Shown: positions 1 through 13,453 of the stretch, in pieces
Numbering within the stretch: the stretch's first letter is position 1
Layout: each line of letters begins with the position of its first letter
Assembly: GCA_001825035.1 (NCBI GenBank)
Contig: MHUO01000009.1
Span: 78,176-116,484 of the forward strand
Origin: Candidatus Wildermuthbacteria bacterium RIFOXYD1_FULL_50_12
GTDB taxonomy: Bacteria > Patescibacteriota > Minisyncoccia > Minisyncoccales > UBA10102
DNA length: 38,309 nt
Direction of reading: 5' to 3'
Translations under genes and position numbers: made by a program
The notes under the pieces: model-generated
The model's input: the letters and a program-made list of their open reading frames with translations, nothing else
Databases searched by the model: none
What the model was told of the DNA's origin: nothing

Positions 1-2
1 TG

Positions 3-182
3 GTGGTGACCGATGTGGTTGTTTTGGTAGACTGCCAGCAGGGTGGCAGAGAACGCCTGCGCGAGGCGGGATACAATCTCCACGTGAGGTACACCATTTC
101 CGAATTGCTCCGCTATTACATGGAGACGGGGCAAATTAAGGAAGAGAAGGGCCATGAGGTTTTCCGGTATTTGGGTATATAA
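3..182 (+). CDS. pyrE: Orotate phosphoribosyltransferase, C-terminal fragment (5' end outside window)
   Basis: Frame-3 reading VVTDVVVLVDCQQGGRERLREAGYNLHVRYTISELLRYYMETGQIKEEKGHEVFRYLGI*, typical of the OPRT C-terminus (VVVLIDRQQGGRE...). Confidence 0.75.
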   Translation: MVTDVVVLVDCQQGGRERLREAGYNLHVRYTISELLRYYMETGQIKEEKGHEVFRYLGI

Positions 183-200
183 CCTCGTGGCTGACCAGAG

Positions 201-240
201 GCCGCTGACACGAATGTCAGCGGCATAGCCATTTTTATAT
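201..240 (+). terminator. Intrinsic-terminator-like hairpin after pyrE
   Basis: Perfect 10-bp stem GCCGCTGACA-cgaa-TGTCAGCGGC (201-224), followed by atagccattttta. Confidence 0.6.
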
Positions 241-266
241 TTGACATTCTACGATAGTATGAAGAT

Positions 267-740
267 ATGAAAAAGCAAATTGTTTGGATTGGAGTCCTCA
301 TGCTTGGATTAATCCTTGTTGTCGCGCTTATGATTTTCCGCACTGCGCCTGATCAACCTCTTGGCGAGTCCGATCTCATTGAGTATAAAGACATACTTCG
401 AGTAAACCAGCCCAAAGCGAATCAAACAATTACAAGCCCGCTTTCCATAACCGGAGAGGCACGGGGGTCGTGGTTTTTTGAGGCAACTTTTCCCGTAATA
501 CTCGTCAACTGGGATGGACTTATTATCGCGCAACATTACGCCCAAGCCCGCGGAGAATGGATGACGGAAGAATTTGTGCCCTTTGAGACAACATTAGAAT
601 TTGAAAATCCAGCGTTTCCCGGAAGCGACGAGACGCATTTTAGCCGGCGAGGAAGTTTAATTTTACAGAAAAGCAATCCGTCGGGTCTGCCCGAATACGA
701 CGACGCGCTTGAAATTCCCGTATGGTTTGAGGGGCCGTAA
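267..740 (+). CDS. Membrane-anchored protein with Gmad2-like immunoglobulin-like domain
   Basis: N-terminal TM helix, then VNQPKANQTITSPLSITGEARGSWFFEATFPVILVNWDG, resembling the Gmad2 family. Confidence 0.7.
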   Translation: MKKQIVWIGVLMLGLILVVALMIFRTAPDQPLGESDLIEYKDILRVNQPKANQTITSPLSITGEARGSWFFEATFPVILVNWDGLIIAQHYAQARGEWMTEEFVPFETTLEFENPAFPGSDETHFSRRGSLILQKSNPSGLPEYDDALEIPVWFEGP

Positions 741-843
741 GGTAATCCAAAGGGGAGGAGCAATCCTTGGAGTAGAGAGGGGCTTGGGGATTGTTTTCTG
801 CCTTATTTTTTGCTATACTAGAAGAATTGGAATATCTATAAAT

Positions 844-1890
844 ATGCCTATTTCTGAGCTTAAAAAACAGGCCTTGGCGGTGTTTTCCGGAGCGAAAAAC
901 CTCGCGGAATTGGACTCTGCCTACCATCTCTATTTGGGCAGAAAGGGAAAGCTGACTCTTTTGCTGCGTTCTCTGCGGGAGCTTCCCGAAACCAGCCGCA
1001 GGGAAAAGGGCAAGGAGGCGAACGACTTGCACGACTTTCTTGAGCAGCAATTCTCAAAGCGAAAACAGGAACTCCAGAAGGAAGAATTCACTCAAAGCGA
1101 GAAAGCGGAGCGCATCGATGTTACCGCTCCGGGTAAGCGGATTGCGCTCGGGCGCTTGCACCCTCTGACACGCGTTCAGAGAGCGGCAATACGCATTTTT
1201 GGCAGTATGGGATTTGGGGTGGCAGAGGGTCCGCACATTGAAGCCGAGTGGTACAACTTTGATGCGCTTAATATTCCCGCGAACCACCCGGCGCGCGATA
1301 TGTGGGATACGTTTTGGCTCAAAGATTCAAAAAATTCAAGATTACTTCTCAGGACGCACACAAGTCCGGTACAGATTCGCTATATGGAATCCCATCAGCC
1401 GCCATTCCGCATCATAGCTCCGGGGCGGGTATTCCGATACGAAGCAACGGATGCTAAGCACAGCTTCGATCTCCATCAGCTGGAGGGTTTAATGGTGGGG
1501 CGCGACGTTTCGGTAGCGCATTTCAAAGCCGTTATTCAAAAATTTTACGAATTGTTTTTTGCCAAATCAATGACCATACGCCTGCGGCCAAGCTATTTCC
1601 CGTTTGTGGAACCCGGCTTTGAAGTGGATATGAGCTGCGTAATCTGCGGGGGGACGGGAAAGAAAGCGAAGAATACCCCCTGTAGCAGCTGCGGTCATAC
1701 CGGTTGGCTGGAAATGATGGGGGCTGGCATGGTGCATCCCAACGTGTTCAAGGCCGCAGGATATAATCCGCGCGAGTGGCAGGGGTTTGCCTTTGGCATG
1801 GGGGTGGAAAGATTGGCAATGATGAAATTCGGCGTTCCTGACATTCGATTATTTTTTGAGGGAGATCTTCAATTTATCCGACAATTCTAA
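844..1890 (+). CDS. pheS: Phenylalanine-tRNA ligase alpha subunit
   Basis: Class II aaRS motifs (LLRTHTSPVQIRYM, FRYEATDAKHSFDLHQLEG, GMVHPNVFKAAGY, GFAFGMGVERLAMM). Start placed at MPISELKK rather than the longer ORF start at 709. Confidence 0.95.
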   Translation: MPISELKKQALAVFSGAKNLAELDSAYHLYLGRKGKLTLLLRSLRELPETSRREKGKEANDLHDFLEQQFSKRKQELQKEEFTQSEKAERIDVTAPGKRIALGRLHPLTRVQRAAIRIFGSMGFGVAEGPHIEAEWYNFDALNIPANHPARDMWDTFWLKDSKNSRLLLRTHTSPVQIRYMESHQPPFRIIAPGRVFRYEATDAKHSFDLHQLEGLMVGRDVSVAHFKAVIQKFYELFFAKSMTIRLRPSYFPFVEPGFEVDMSCVICGGTGKKAKNTPCSSCGHTGWLEMMGAGMVHPNVFKAAGYNPREWQGFAFGMGVERLAMMKFGVPDIRLFFEGDLQFIRQF

Positions 1891-1893
1891 ACT

Positions 1894-5932
<4,039 letters not shown>

Positions 5933-5940
5933 CCCACGTC

Positions 5941-5969
5941 TTGACTTGCTTGTGGGAAGGCGGTATACT
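5941..5969 (+). promoter_or_regulatory. Sigma70-type promoter for secE-nusG-rplK
   Basis: TTGACT (5941-5946), 17-bp spacer, TATACT (5964-5969). Confidence 0.75.
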
Positions 5970-6023
5970 GGGGCCGTAGAGAACTGGCCCGAAAAGGCCT
6001 TTTTAAGATACAACAAATCACAA

Positions 6024-6233
6024 ATGAAAATGCCAAATCTTTTGCATCGGGCGTCTGGAGTTGTTGGCTTTTTGCGAGAAGTGAAAACAGAAACCAAAAG
6101 AGTAAACTGGCCCACGCGCGACAAAACAATTAAAGACACCCTCATTGTTGTTGCCTTTGCCGTCGCAGTCGCCTTGTTTTTAAGTGCGTTTGACTACATT
6201 TTCCAAACTCTATTGAACACCTTTTTCATTTAA
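6024..6233 (+). CDS. secE: Preprotein translocase subunit SecE
   Basis: GFLREVKTETKRVNWPTRDKTIKDTLIV followed by one TM helix; immediately upstream of nusG. Confidence 0.9.
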   Translation: MKMPNLLHRASGVVGFLREVKTETKRVNWPTRDKTIKDTLIVVAFAVAVALFLSAFDYIFQTLLNTFFI

Positions 6234-6245
6234 CGGGAAAAGCGT

Positions 6246-6791
6246 ATGCCAAAACAGCAAGCGACCGAAGAGCGAAACTGGTATGTTATTCATACTTACT
6301 CTGGATACGAAGACGCCGTTGCCAAAAACCTTAGGCAGCGGATTGAATCCTTGGGCATGGAAGACAAAATTTTCAACGTATTGGTCCCCAAGGAAAAAAA
6401 GATTAAAATTAAGAACGGCAAGCGCAAAATTGTGGAAGAGAAAATTTATCCCGGATACGTGCTCGTGGAGATGATGGTAACCGACGATTCGTGGTACGTG
6501 GTGCGCAACACTCCCCACGTGACGGGATTTGTGGGATCGGGCACCACGCCCATTGCCGTGTCGCAGGAAGAGATTCAGTATCTCCAGAAGCGCATGGGCG
6601 TGGAAACCCCGCACTACGAAATTGAAGTTGTGCCGGGCGACAGCGTGAAAATCGTGGACGGCCCGTTCAAGGATTTCGACGGGAGAATAGCCGAAATAGA
6701 CAAAGAACGCGGCAAGATCAAAGTACTCGTGAATATGTTTGGTCGAGACACACCCGTAGAATTGGACTCGCTCCAAATTCAGAAGCTATAA
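6246..6791 (+). CDS. nusG: Transcription termination/antitermination protein NusG
   Basis: NWYVIHTYSGYEDAVAKNL, YPGYVLVEMMVTDDSWYVVRNTPHVTGFVG, KOW region GDSVKIVDGPFKDFDGRIAEID. Confidence 0.97.
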   Translation: MPKQQATEERNWYVIHTYSGYEDAVAKNLRQRIESLGMEDKIFNVLVPKEKKIKIKNGKRKIVEEKIYPGYVLVEMMVTDDSWYVVRNTPHVTGFVGSGTTPIAVSQEEIQYLQKRMGVETPHYEIEVVPGDSVKIVDGPFKDFDGRIAEIDKERGKIKVLVNMFGRDTPVELDSLQIQKL

Positions 6792-6821
6792 TGTTAGATT
6801 GTACACCCTAACCTTAAATCT

Positions 6822-7244
6822 ATGGCAAAGAAAATTAAGGCAATCGTAAAGCTTCACATTCAGGCAGGCCAAGCGACGCCTGCCCCGCCGGTGGGCCCTG
6901 CCTTAGCGCAGCATGGCGTGAACATCGGAGAATTCACAAAGCAATTTAACGAAGCCACTCGCGATCAGCAAGGATTCAAACTCCCCACTGACATCATCGT
7001 CTATGTGGACAGAACTTTTACGTTTAAACTCCACCAGCCGCAGGCCTCCGCGCTTATCAAGAAAGCAATCGGTTTGGAAAAAGGTTCCGGTACTCCCAAT
7101 AAACAAACCGTAGCCACCATAACGAAAGCACAGTTAAAAGAGGTGGCTGAAAAGAAGATGGCGGACTTGAATACAAAAGATCTGGACAAAGCAACGAAGA
7201 TTATCGCAGGCACTGCAAAAAGCATGGGCGTTAAGGTAGAATAA
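6822..7244 (+). CDS. rplK: 50S ribosomal protein L11
   Basis: [43 protein letters not shown]-terminal [11 protein letters not shown]. Confidence 0.97.
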   Translation: MAKKIKAIVKLHIQAGQATPAPPVGPALAQHGVNIGEFTKQFNEATRDQQGFKLPTDIIVYVDRTFTFKLHQPQASALIKKAIGLEKGSGTPNKQTVATITKAQLKEVAEKKMADLNTKDLDKATKIIAGTAKSMGVKVE

Positions 7245-7249
7245 GGTAC

Positions 7250-7831
7250 ATGATTCTTTCTGACCGAGATATCAAACAAGCCATAAGCGAAGGGCGGATT
7301 GTCGTTAACCCGCCGCCCAATTTTGAAAAACAGCTCGGGCCTTGCTCCTTGGACCTTCATCTTGGGAATGTGATGAAGGCGTTCAAATCCTCTCCCTACC
7401 CCTACCTTGATCTGAAGCGGAAAGTGGATACCGAAGAGCTTATGGACGAGATTATTGTGAGTGAAGGGGATCCCTTTGTACTCCAGCCCGGAGCTTTTGT
7501 GCTCGCCGTTACCAAAGAAACCTTCAAGCTCCCAGACGACATTATGGGGCGTCTTGACGGAAGAAGTTCTCTGGGCCGACTGGGCATTGTGGTGCATTCA
7601 ACCGCCGCCCGTTTTGATCCCGGCTGGAACGGCAAAGCAGTTATGGAGCTCGGAAACCTCGGCCCCATGCCCGTAATTCTGTATGAAGGGATGCGCGTAT
7701 GCGCGCTTACTTTTGAGACACTTTCTTCTCCCGCCGAGACACCCTACGGTAAAAAAGCAACTGACAAGTACGCTTCTCAAGAAAAACCTCAAGCAAGCAA
7801 AATAAACGAAGAATTCACGGAGAATTCTTAA
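7250..7831 (+). CDS. dcd: dCTP deaminase
   Basis: [69 protein letters not shown]. Confidence 0.9.
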   Translation: MILSDRDIKQAISEGRIVVNPPPNFEKQLGPCSLDLHLGNVMKAFKSSPYPYLDLKRKVDTEELMDEIIVSEGDPFVLQPGAFVLAVTKETFKLPDDIMGRLDGRSSLGRLGIVVHSTAARFDPGWNGKAVMELGNLGPMPVILYEGMRVCALTFETLSSPAETPYGKKATDKYASQEKPQASKINEEFTENS

Positions 7832-8799
7832 AAACCGCCAACAACGGTTATTTCTCCCTTGATAGGAGGCCAGGGATCATATCCTTCAATCTGAATATCG
7901 CCGAACGTAAAGTTGTCGATGTTTTTTATTTCTGGGTTTAATCTAAGCACTGGGAAGGGCCGAGGCTCCCGAGCTACTTGTTCTCGTACTTGTTCATAAT
8001 GGTTTGAATAAATATGGGCATCGCCAAACGTGTGAATGAATTCTCCTACGGGATATCCAGTTACTTGAGCCGTCATGCTTAAAAGCAACGCGTAGCTTGC
8101 GATATTGAACGGCACCCCCAAAAACATATCCGCACTTCGCTGATAGAGCTGGAGATAGAGCTTGCCGTCAAGCACATTAAATTGGAACATGGTGTGACAA
8201 AACGGGGGGACAGGGCGCGCATTACCCGGAGAGGCCATTTCGTAAATAAAATCTGGGTTCCAAGCGGAAACTACTGCGTGCCTACGATCGGGAGTTTTCT
8301 TTATCTTTTCTATTACCCAGGCGATTTGATCAATTTCCCTTCCGTCCGCACCTGGCCACTTCCGCCACATCCGGCCATAAACTGTGAGAATGTCGCCCCA
8401 TTCTCGTGCGAACTCCTCGCTGTCTTTTATTTTTTGGATAAAAGTATCTTGATCTTTAATTGCCAATTCTTCTTCGGTTAACGGACGTTCTTTTCTATAC
8501 CACTTGCCGTTCTGCGCATCTCGGAAAATACGATAGGCCCACTCATCCCAAATATGGACGTCGTTATCCACTAGATATTTGATATTCGAGTCGCCCTTGA
8601 GAAACCAGAGAAGTTCATGGATAATTCCTCGAGTAAAAACTTTCTTTGTGGTAAGCAGAGGGAATCCTTGTGACAAGTCAAAGCGAATCTGACGCCCAAA
8701 AAGGCTTTTCTCTTCGATGCCAGTGTTAAACTCATGCTTAATCGCGCCTTTTTCCATTATATCTTTGAGCAAATTGAGATATTGGTATTCAGGATGCAT
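7828..8799 (-). CDS. thyA: Thymidylate synthase
   Basis: [84 protein letters not shown]. Start set at MHPEYQYLN. Confidence 0.96.
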   Translation of the reverse strand: MHPEYQYLNLLKDIMEKGAIKHEFNTGIEEKSLFGRQIRFDLSQGFPLLTTKKVFTRGIIHELLWFLKGDSNIKYLVDNDVHIWDEWAYRIFRDAQNGKWYRKERPLTEEELAIKDQDTFIQKIKDSEEFAREWGDILTVYGRMWRKWPGADGREIDQIAWVIEKIKKTPDRRHAVVSAWNPDFIYEMASPGNARPVPPFCHTMFQFNVLDGKLYLQLYQRSADMFLGVPFNIASYALLLSMTAQVTGYPVGEFIHTFGDAHIYSNHYEQVREQVAREPRPFPVLRLNPEIKNIDNFTFGDIQIEGYDPWPPIKGEITVVGGF

Positions 8800-8836
8800 T
8801 ATGGTAGTATAGCAAATGAAAAATGAGAAAGGCAAC

Positions 8837-9352
8837 ATGACCACTTTCCTTATAGCAGCAATAACGGCAGACGGTTTTATCGCACGACACTCAAGGCATC
8901 TGGCCGACTGGACAAGCAAGGAAGATAAGCAATTTTTCACTCAAAAAACCAAAGAAGCAGGAGTGGTAATAATGGGCCTCAATACTTTTCGGACTATTGG
9001 AAGACCCCTTGGAGGCCGGCATAATATCGTATACGCGCCTGCCTCGCCGGCAGGCAGACCCCCCGAGGAGAAACTTCAAGGAGTGGAAATTACTCAAGAG
9101 AATCCCAAGGATCTCCTTGCGCGGCTGGAACAGAAAGGGTATAAGCAGGCCGCGATTTGCGGAGGAGCTACGATTTATACTATGTTTATGGAAGCAGGAG
9201 TCGTGGACAAGCTGTATCTTACAGTGGAGCCTGTATTGTTCGGCGCGGGCATCGGACTTTTCACAAAAGAACTGGACGTACGACTGACACTCCAATCCGT
9301 CCAAAAGCTCAATGAGCAAAGCACTTTGTTTGAGTATAATATTATGAAATAA
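8837..9352 (+). CDS. Dihydrofolate reductase-like protein (DHFR/RibD C-terminal fold)
   Basis: [34 protein letters not shown]...[16 protein letters not shown]. Divergent neighbour of thyA. An alternative start is 8816. Confidence 0.8.
   Translation: MTTFLIAAITADGFIARHSRHLADWTSKEDKQFFTQKTKEAGVVIMGLNTFRTIGRPLGGRHNIVYAPASPAGRPPEEKLQGVEITQENPKDLLARLEQKGYKQAAICGGATIYTMFMEAGVVDKLYLTVEPVLFGAGIGLFTKELDVRLTLQSVQKLNEQSTLFEYNIMK
9037..9055. repeat. Palindromic element inside the DHFR-like gene
   Basis: GCCTGCC-tcgcc-GGCAGGC. Confidence 0.75.
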
Positions 9353-9354
9353 CT

Positions 9355-9894
9355 ATGGTACTTGGTATCGCAGAACTTCAACGCTTGGTCAAAGAGAAAA
9401 ATCTTGTAGAAAACCTTTCCGAACGCGAGCTAAAAAATCCCGAAGGAGCGGGATTTGATTTGAGAATAGGGGAGTTGTACGAGGTTTCGGGGAAAGGATT
9501 TTTGGGAATTGCAGAGAGAGAAACACCGACAATGGATCTTATCGCAAAATATGAAGATGGAAAAAAGCATATCGTGGTTCTCAAGCCCCAAAAATACTAT
9601 GTGATGAAAACAGTGGAGGATGTAAATATGCCAGAAAACATTTTGGCAATTATGACTCCACGCTCAACCTTGTTTCGCTCCGGAGTGTATATATTCGGCG
9701 GGCAAACTCCCCCTGGATACAAGGGCGGACTAAACATGGGCATCTGTAACTTTCGCGACGAGGACTTTGAATTGGAAATGGGAGCGCGGGTCGTACACAT
9801 TATGTTTTTTGAGGTAAAAGGAGAAGGGAACCTCTACCGCGGCCAATGGCAAGGCGGAAGAGTTACCACGGACCAAAGAGAAACGCAGGTATAG
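9355..9894 (+). CDS. dCTP deaminase/dUTPase superfamily protein, more dUTPase-like
   Basis: IMTPRSTLFRSGVYIFGGQTPPGYKGGLNMGICNFRDEDFELEMGARVVHIMFFEV resembles dUTPase GYRGE..V.LIN...EDFE...GDRIAQ. Confidence 0.75.
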   Translation: MVLGIAELQRLVKEKNLVENLSERELKNPEGAGFDLRIGELYEVSGKGFLGIAERETPTMDLIAKYEDGKKHIVVLKPQKYYVMKTVEDVNMPENILAIMTPRSTLFRSGVYIFGGQTPPGYKGGLNMGICNFRDEDFELEMGARVVHIMFFEVKGEGNLYRGQWQGGRVTTDQRETQV

Positions 9895-9925
9895 CTGTTT
9901 GACAATCTGATAAGGAGGCGACTCG

Positions 9926-10534
9926 ATGGGAAACAGGCTTGTTATCGGCACCGACCTCGACGGAGTCATTATCCGTCATGTTACTGCTATCTTGGCTGCT
10001 TGCGAACAGCAAAAGGTGCCCTTACTGGCGGAGGAAACGAACTCTAACCTTTTCCGCTCCAAAGTAGGCGACGCATTCTACAGGGCAGTAGCGGATTGGC
10101 TCTATCGGGAAGGTACATATCAAGGAGAGCAAGTACGCGGAGCATTCCCAGTGCTTTGGCGCCTCAAGTCCTCTTGGAGAGTGATTGTGGTGTCAGCGCG
10201 GCACCCTGACGCTGTCCCGTTTGCTCAAACATGGCTAGGGGATCAAGAGTTCCACCAGAAAACTGGCATCGGGCGAGAGGATGTCTTTTTCTGCGCAGAA
10301 GAACAGAAGGGCGTTATTCTCGTTCGAGAAAGAGCTCAGGTATATATAGACGATAAACTCTCAGTGCTCGAAGGACTTCCTCCTGATATCTTGAGAATCT
10401 TCTTTGACCCCTTTTGTCTTGTGCGGCACGGTATCCTTCAACCTCCAGCAGGCATCGTTGTCGCAACAAGATGGATAGACATCGAGCACATCATCGTCCA
10501 GCGTTTCTCACAGCCCCAAGGCGTCACTGCTTAG
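9926..10534 (+). CDS. HAD-superfamily hydrolase-like protein
   Basis: LVIGTDLDGVI (DxDG motif I), VIVVSARHPDAVPFAQTWL (motif II), VYIDDKLSVLEGL. SD aaggagg upstream. Confidence 0.65.
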   Translation: MGNRLVIGTDLDGVIIRHVTAILAACEQQKVPLLAEETNSNLFRSKVGDAFYRAVADWLYREGTYQGEQVRGAFPVLWRLKSSWRVIVVSARHPDAVPFAQTWLGDQEFHQKTGIGREDVFFCAEEQKGVILVRERAQVYIDDKLSVLEGLPPDILRIFFDPFCLVRHGILQPPAGIVVATRWIDIEHIIVQRFSQPQGVTA

Positions 10535-10550
10535 GGGCCTTTATTTTTCT
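10513..10550 (+). terminator. Intrinsic terminator overlapping the HAD stop codon
   Basis: GCCCCaag...cttaGGGGC followed by ctttatttttct. Confidence 0.6.
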
Positions 10551-10574
10551 CTGCTTTTCGTATATTCTTTGTAT

Positions 10575-11039
10575 ATGGAACAAAGAAAAACCGTGTACAT
10601 CTGCGGCCCACTTACTGAACTTTCACCAGAATTACAAGAAAAGACAAAAAGGTTCTATGAACATCTTGCAAATCTTTGTGCGGAAATGACTGAATGTCGT
10701 GCTTTTGTTCCTCACGAACATTACGATCCAATCAAGAACGCCGTTTTTACTCCGCAGGAAGTGGATGCTGCTGAGCGCAAACAGGTATGTGAACGCACAT
10801 CTCTTTTACTTGTTATCGCAGTAGCGCCGTCCTGGGGTGGTGGCATTGAGGTAGAAATGGCAAACAGAAGTGGTATTCCGGTGATAATTTTATGTGAGCG
10901 CAATAAACTTGAACAACGAAAAATATCTCGTCTCCTAAGGGGTAACCCTGCCGTTGTTTCAGTTATTCCTTACAATACAGAAGAAGAGGTCATCGAAAAA
11001 TTGCGTGAAGAACTTAAGAATTATAAAGATAGGTTATGA
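10575..11039 (+). CDS. Nucleoside 2-deoxyribosyltransferase-like protein
   Basis: VYICGPLTEL N-terminus and SLLLVIAVAPSWGGGIEVEMANRSGIPVIIL core pattern. Confidence 0.6.
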   Translation: MEQRKTVYICGPLTELSPELQEKTKRFYEHLANLCAEMTECRAFVPHEHYDPIKNAVFTPQEVDAAERKQVCERTSLLLVIAVAPSWGGGIEVEMANRSGIPVIILCERNKLEQRKISRLLRGNPAVVSVIPYNTEEEVIEKLREELKNYKDRL

Positions 11040-12487
11040 ACTATATTCCTACTATCGGTCTTGAAATCCATGCGGAGCTCAAAACGAAGAGTAAGATGTT
11101 TTGCTCGTGCAAAAACGATCCTTTGGAGAAACTGCCGAATGTGAATATTTGTCCCATCTGCATGGGGCATCCGGGAACTCTACCGGTGCCCAATGCAGAG
11201 GCGATTCGCATGGTGCTGAAAACGGGTTTGGCGCTGAACTGTACCGTTGCAGAATATTCAAAGTTTGACCGGAAAAATTATTTTTACCCAGATCTCCCCA
11301 AAGGATATCAAATCAGCCAATACGATTTGCCGCTTTGCGAAAATGGCTTTTTGAGAATAGGCGAAAGGGACATTCGCATCCAGCGCATCCATCTGGAAGA
11401 AGACACCGCGCGTTCTCAGCATTCGGCGCAAGCCGATTATTCTCTGGTGGACTTCAATAGAGCCGGAGTGCCGCTTATGGAGCTGGTTACGGAACCTGAC
11501 CTCGAAAGCGGAGAGGAAGCGGCCGCTTTTGGACAAGAATTACAAATGATTTTACGGTATCTTCTCGTTTCTGACGCAGATATGGAAAAGGGGCAGATGC
11601 GGGTGGAGGCGAATGTCTCGCTCCGCCCCGAAGGGACCGAGGAGCTGGGCACGAAGGTGGAGGTAAAAAATCTCAACTCATTCCGCTCTGTGCAAAACGC
11701 GATCGCATTTGAGATACGTAGACAAACAGAACTGCTAGAGGCCGGCAAGGAAATTGCGCAGGAAACACGGGGATGGAACGAAGCAAAAAAAGAAACGTTT
11801 TCTCAGCGAGAGAAAGAATCGGCGCACGATTATCGGTATTTCCCGGAACCCGACATCCCCCCGCTCACTTTTACCAAGGACTTTATTGAACAGCTTCGCC
11901 TTGAGGTGCCGGAACTCCCACAGAAAAAACGCGAGCGCATACAACAGGAATATGAGCTTAAAGACAAGGAAGTAGCGCTCCTCGTGAAAGACAGAGCGCT
12001 TGGAGAATATTTTGAACAGGTAGTAAGCGAACTTGGCTCTCGTCTCCCGCAAAAAGAACTCGCGAAAAAAATCTCGCTTACCAAAAATTACATCGTTTCA
12101 GATCTCCAAGGACTGCTCAATGGAATGTCCGTGGAAGACCCGAATTTCAAGATTACGCCCGAAAACTTCGCCGAACTCATCAGTATGCTGGCCGATGGCA
12201 CGATTTCTTCGCCCGGCGCAAAATCACTGCTCAAGAAAATGTTTGAAACGGGCGGCGATCCTTCCCAACTCCTGGAGTCCGAACAATTGGCGCAGATTTC
12301 AGACGAAGGCGCCATTGAAAAAATCGCAAAAGACATCATCTCAAAAAATCCCAAAGCAGTAGAAGATTTCAAATCAGGCAAACAAAATGCTCTCCAGTTT
12401 CTTATCGGTCAAATGATGGCCGCCACCAAAGGAACCGTAAGCCCCGAGGGCGCAAGAAAAATTCTAATCACTCTTCTCGCCCCGTAA
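11036..12487 (+). CDS. gatB: Asp/Glu-tRNA(Asn/Gln) amidotransferase subunit B
   Basis: IPTIGLEIHAELKTKSKMFCSC, PVPNAEAIRMVLKTGLALNC, RKNYFYPDLPKGYQISQYDLPL, C-terminal YqeY-like domain. ATGA overlap with the upstream ORF. Confidence 0.97.
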   Translation: MNYIPTIGLEIHAELKTKSKMFCSCKNDPLEKLPNVNICPICMGHPGTLPVPNAEAIRMVLKTGLALNCTVAEYSKFDRKNYFYPDLPKGYQISQYDLPLCENGFLRIGERDIRIQRIHLEEDTARSQHSAQADYSLVDFNRAGVPLMELVTEPDLESGEEAAAFGQELQMILRYLLVSDADMEKGQMRVEANVSLRPEGTEELGTKVEVKNLNSFRSVQNAIAFEIRRQTELLEAGKEIAQETRGWNEAKKETFSQREKESAHDYRYFPEPDIPPLTFTKDFIEQLRLEVPELPQKKRERIQQEYELKDKEVALLVKDRALGEYFEQVVSELGSRLPQKELAKKISLTKNYIVSDLQGLLNGMSVEDPNFKITPENFAELISMLADGTISSPGAKSLLKKMFETGGDPSQLLESEQLAQISDEGAIEKIAKDIISKNPKAVEDFKSGKQNALQFLIGQMMAATKGTVSPEGARKILITLLAP

Positions 12488-13453
12488 GAATTTCTTTACG
12501 ATTTTTGCCCCTTGCTTGAAACCGATAACCCAGCGAATCCGCCCATCTTTTTTAAACCACAGCATTTGGCGGCGGGAAAAGTCCAGTGTTTCTTTGTGGA
12601 TTTTCTGCGTCATCTCATCTTTGGAAATCTGTCCTTGCAGATATTGCGCCACATACTTATATTCGAATCCGAATTGATTGAATTTTTTCCAGGGAATTCC
12701 TTGTTTGTGTAATGTTTCAACCTCCGCAACCAATCCGCGCCGAAACATTTGTTTGATTCTCTGCGCGATGCGTTTCCTCAATTCTTGCTTCTTTCGCCTC
12801 ATCCCTAAAAACAAAATCTGATAGGCCTGTCCGCCGAAGCCTTGCTTGCCCGCCGTAGCTTCAGCGCAGGTGGGGCGTAGGCGGAGGAGAGGACGTTTTT
12901 TCAGGGGTGGCACCGGCTTCCCAGTTGTTAGCACAATTTCTAAGGCGCGGATAAGACGCCTTCGGTTTTTAGGTTCAATGGTTTTTGCCCGAGCAGGGTC
13001 CAGCTTTTGAAGCCGCGAAAATAGTTCTTCCGTAGAAAGTTTTTCGAGGCGTCTTCGAAAAGCAAGATTTGGCTTTATTCCGGGGAATATCCATCCTTCG
13101 ATCAGGGCATAGATATAAAGAGGACTGCCTCCTACTATAAAAGGCACTCTAGAACGCGAAAAAACGCCCCCTAGGACTCTTTTTGCCTTATTCTGGTAAT
13201 CAACCACAGTAAAGGTCTTTTTTGGGGAGGTAACACTTAAAAGATGATGGGGGACGCCCATCATCTCGCGTTTTGACACCTTTGCCGTGCCGATATCCAA
13301 ACCCCTGTATACCTGCCGGGAATCCGCCGAGATAATCTCTCCACCGAAGCGTTTGGCAAGCCGCACCGCCAGCTCGCTCTTCCCCGATGCGGTCGGACCG
13401 ACGACAACCACTAGTGAATTTCTTCTTTTTTCTCTTTCAATAATCCGCGCCAT
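12464..13453 (-). CDS. miaA: tRNA dimethylallyltransferase
   Basis: VVVVGPTASGKSELAVRLAKRFGGEIISADSRQVYRGLDIGTAK, VPHHLLSV, GGSPLYIYAL, RRRLIRALEIVLTTGKP. Confidence 0.95.
   Translation of the reverse strand: MARIIEREKRRNSLVVVVGPTASGKSELAVRLAKRFGGEIISADSRQVYRGLDIGTAKVSKREMMGVPHHLLSVTSPKKTFTVVDYQNKAKRVLGGVFSRSRVPFIVGGSPLYIYALIEGWIFPGIKPNLAFRRRLEKLSTEELFSRLQKLDPARAKTIEPKNRRRLIRALEIVLTTGKPVPPLKKRPLLRLRPTCAEATAGKQGFGGQAYQILFLGMRRKKQELRKRIAQRIKQMFRRGLVAEVETLHKQGIPWKKFNQFGFEYKYVAQYLQGQISKDEMTQKIHKETLDFSRRQMLWFKKDGRIRWVIGFKQGAKIVKKFLRGEKSD
12826..12880. repeat. Palindrome-family insert inside miaA
   Basis: tgtccgccgaagccttgcttgcccgccgtagcttcagcgcagg; encodes the extra peptide PTCAEATAGKQGFGGQA. 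Confidence 0.75.

Noticed and set aside
241-269. TTGACA at 241 as promoter of the Gmad2-like gene
   Set aside because: With 17-bp spacing the -10 would overlap the ATG at 267 (GATATG) and no better -10 is present.
1621-1720. Four-Cys zinc-ribbon-like insertion in PheS (CVICGGTG...CSSCGHTGW)
   Set aside because: This Cys motif is common in many bacterial PheS proteins (for example Firmicutes); not novel.
5971-6004. Possible attenuator GGCC-cgaaaa-GGCC-TTTTT before secE
   Set aside because: Only a 4-bp stem, and the alternative GGGCC/GGCCC pairing would begin upstream of the predicted transcription start; too weak.
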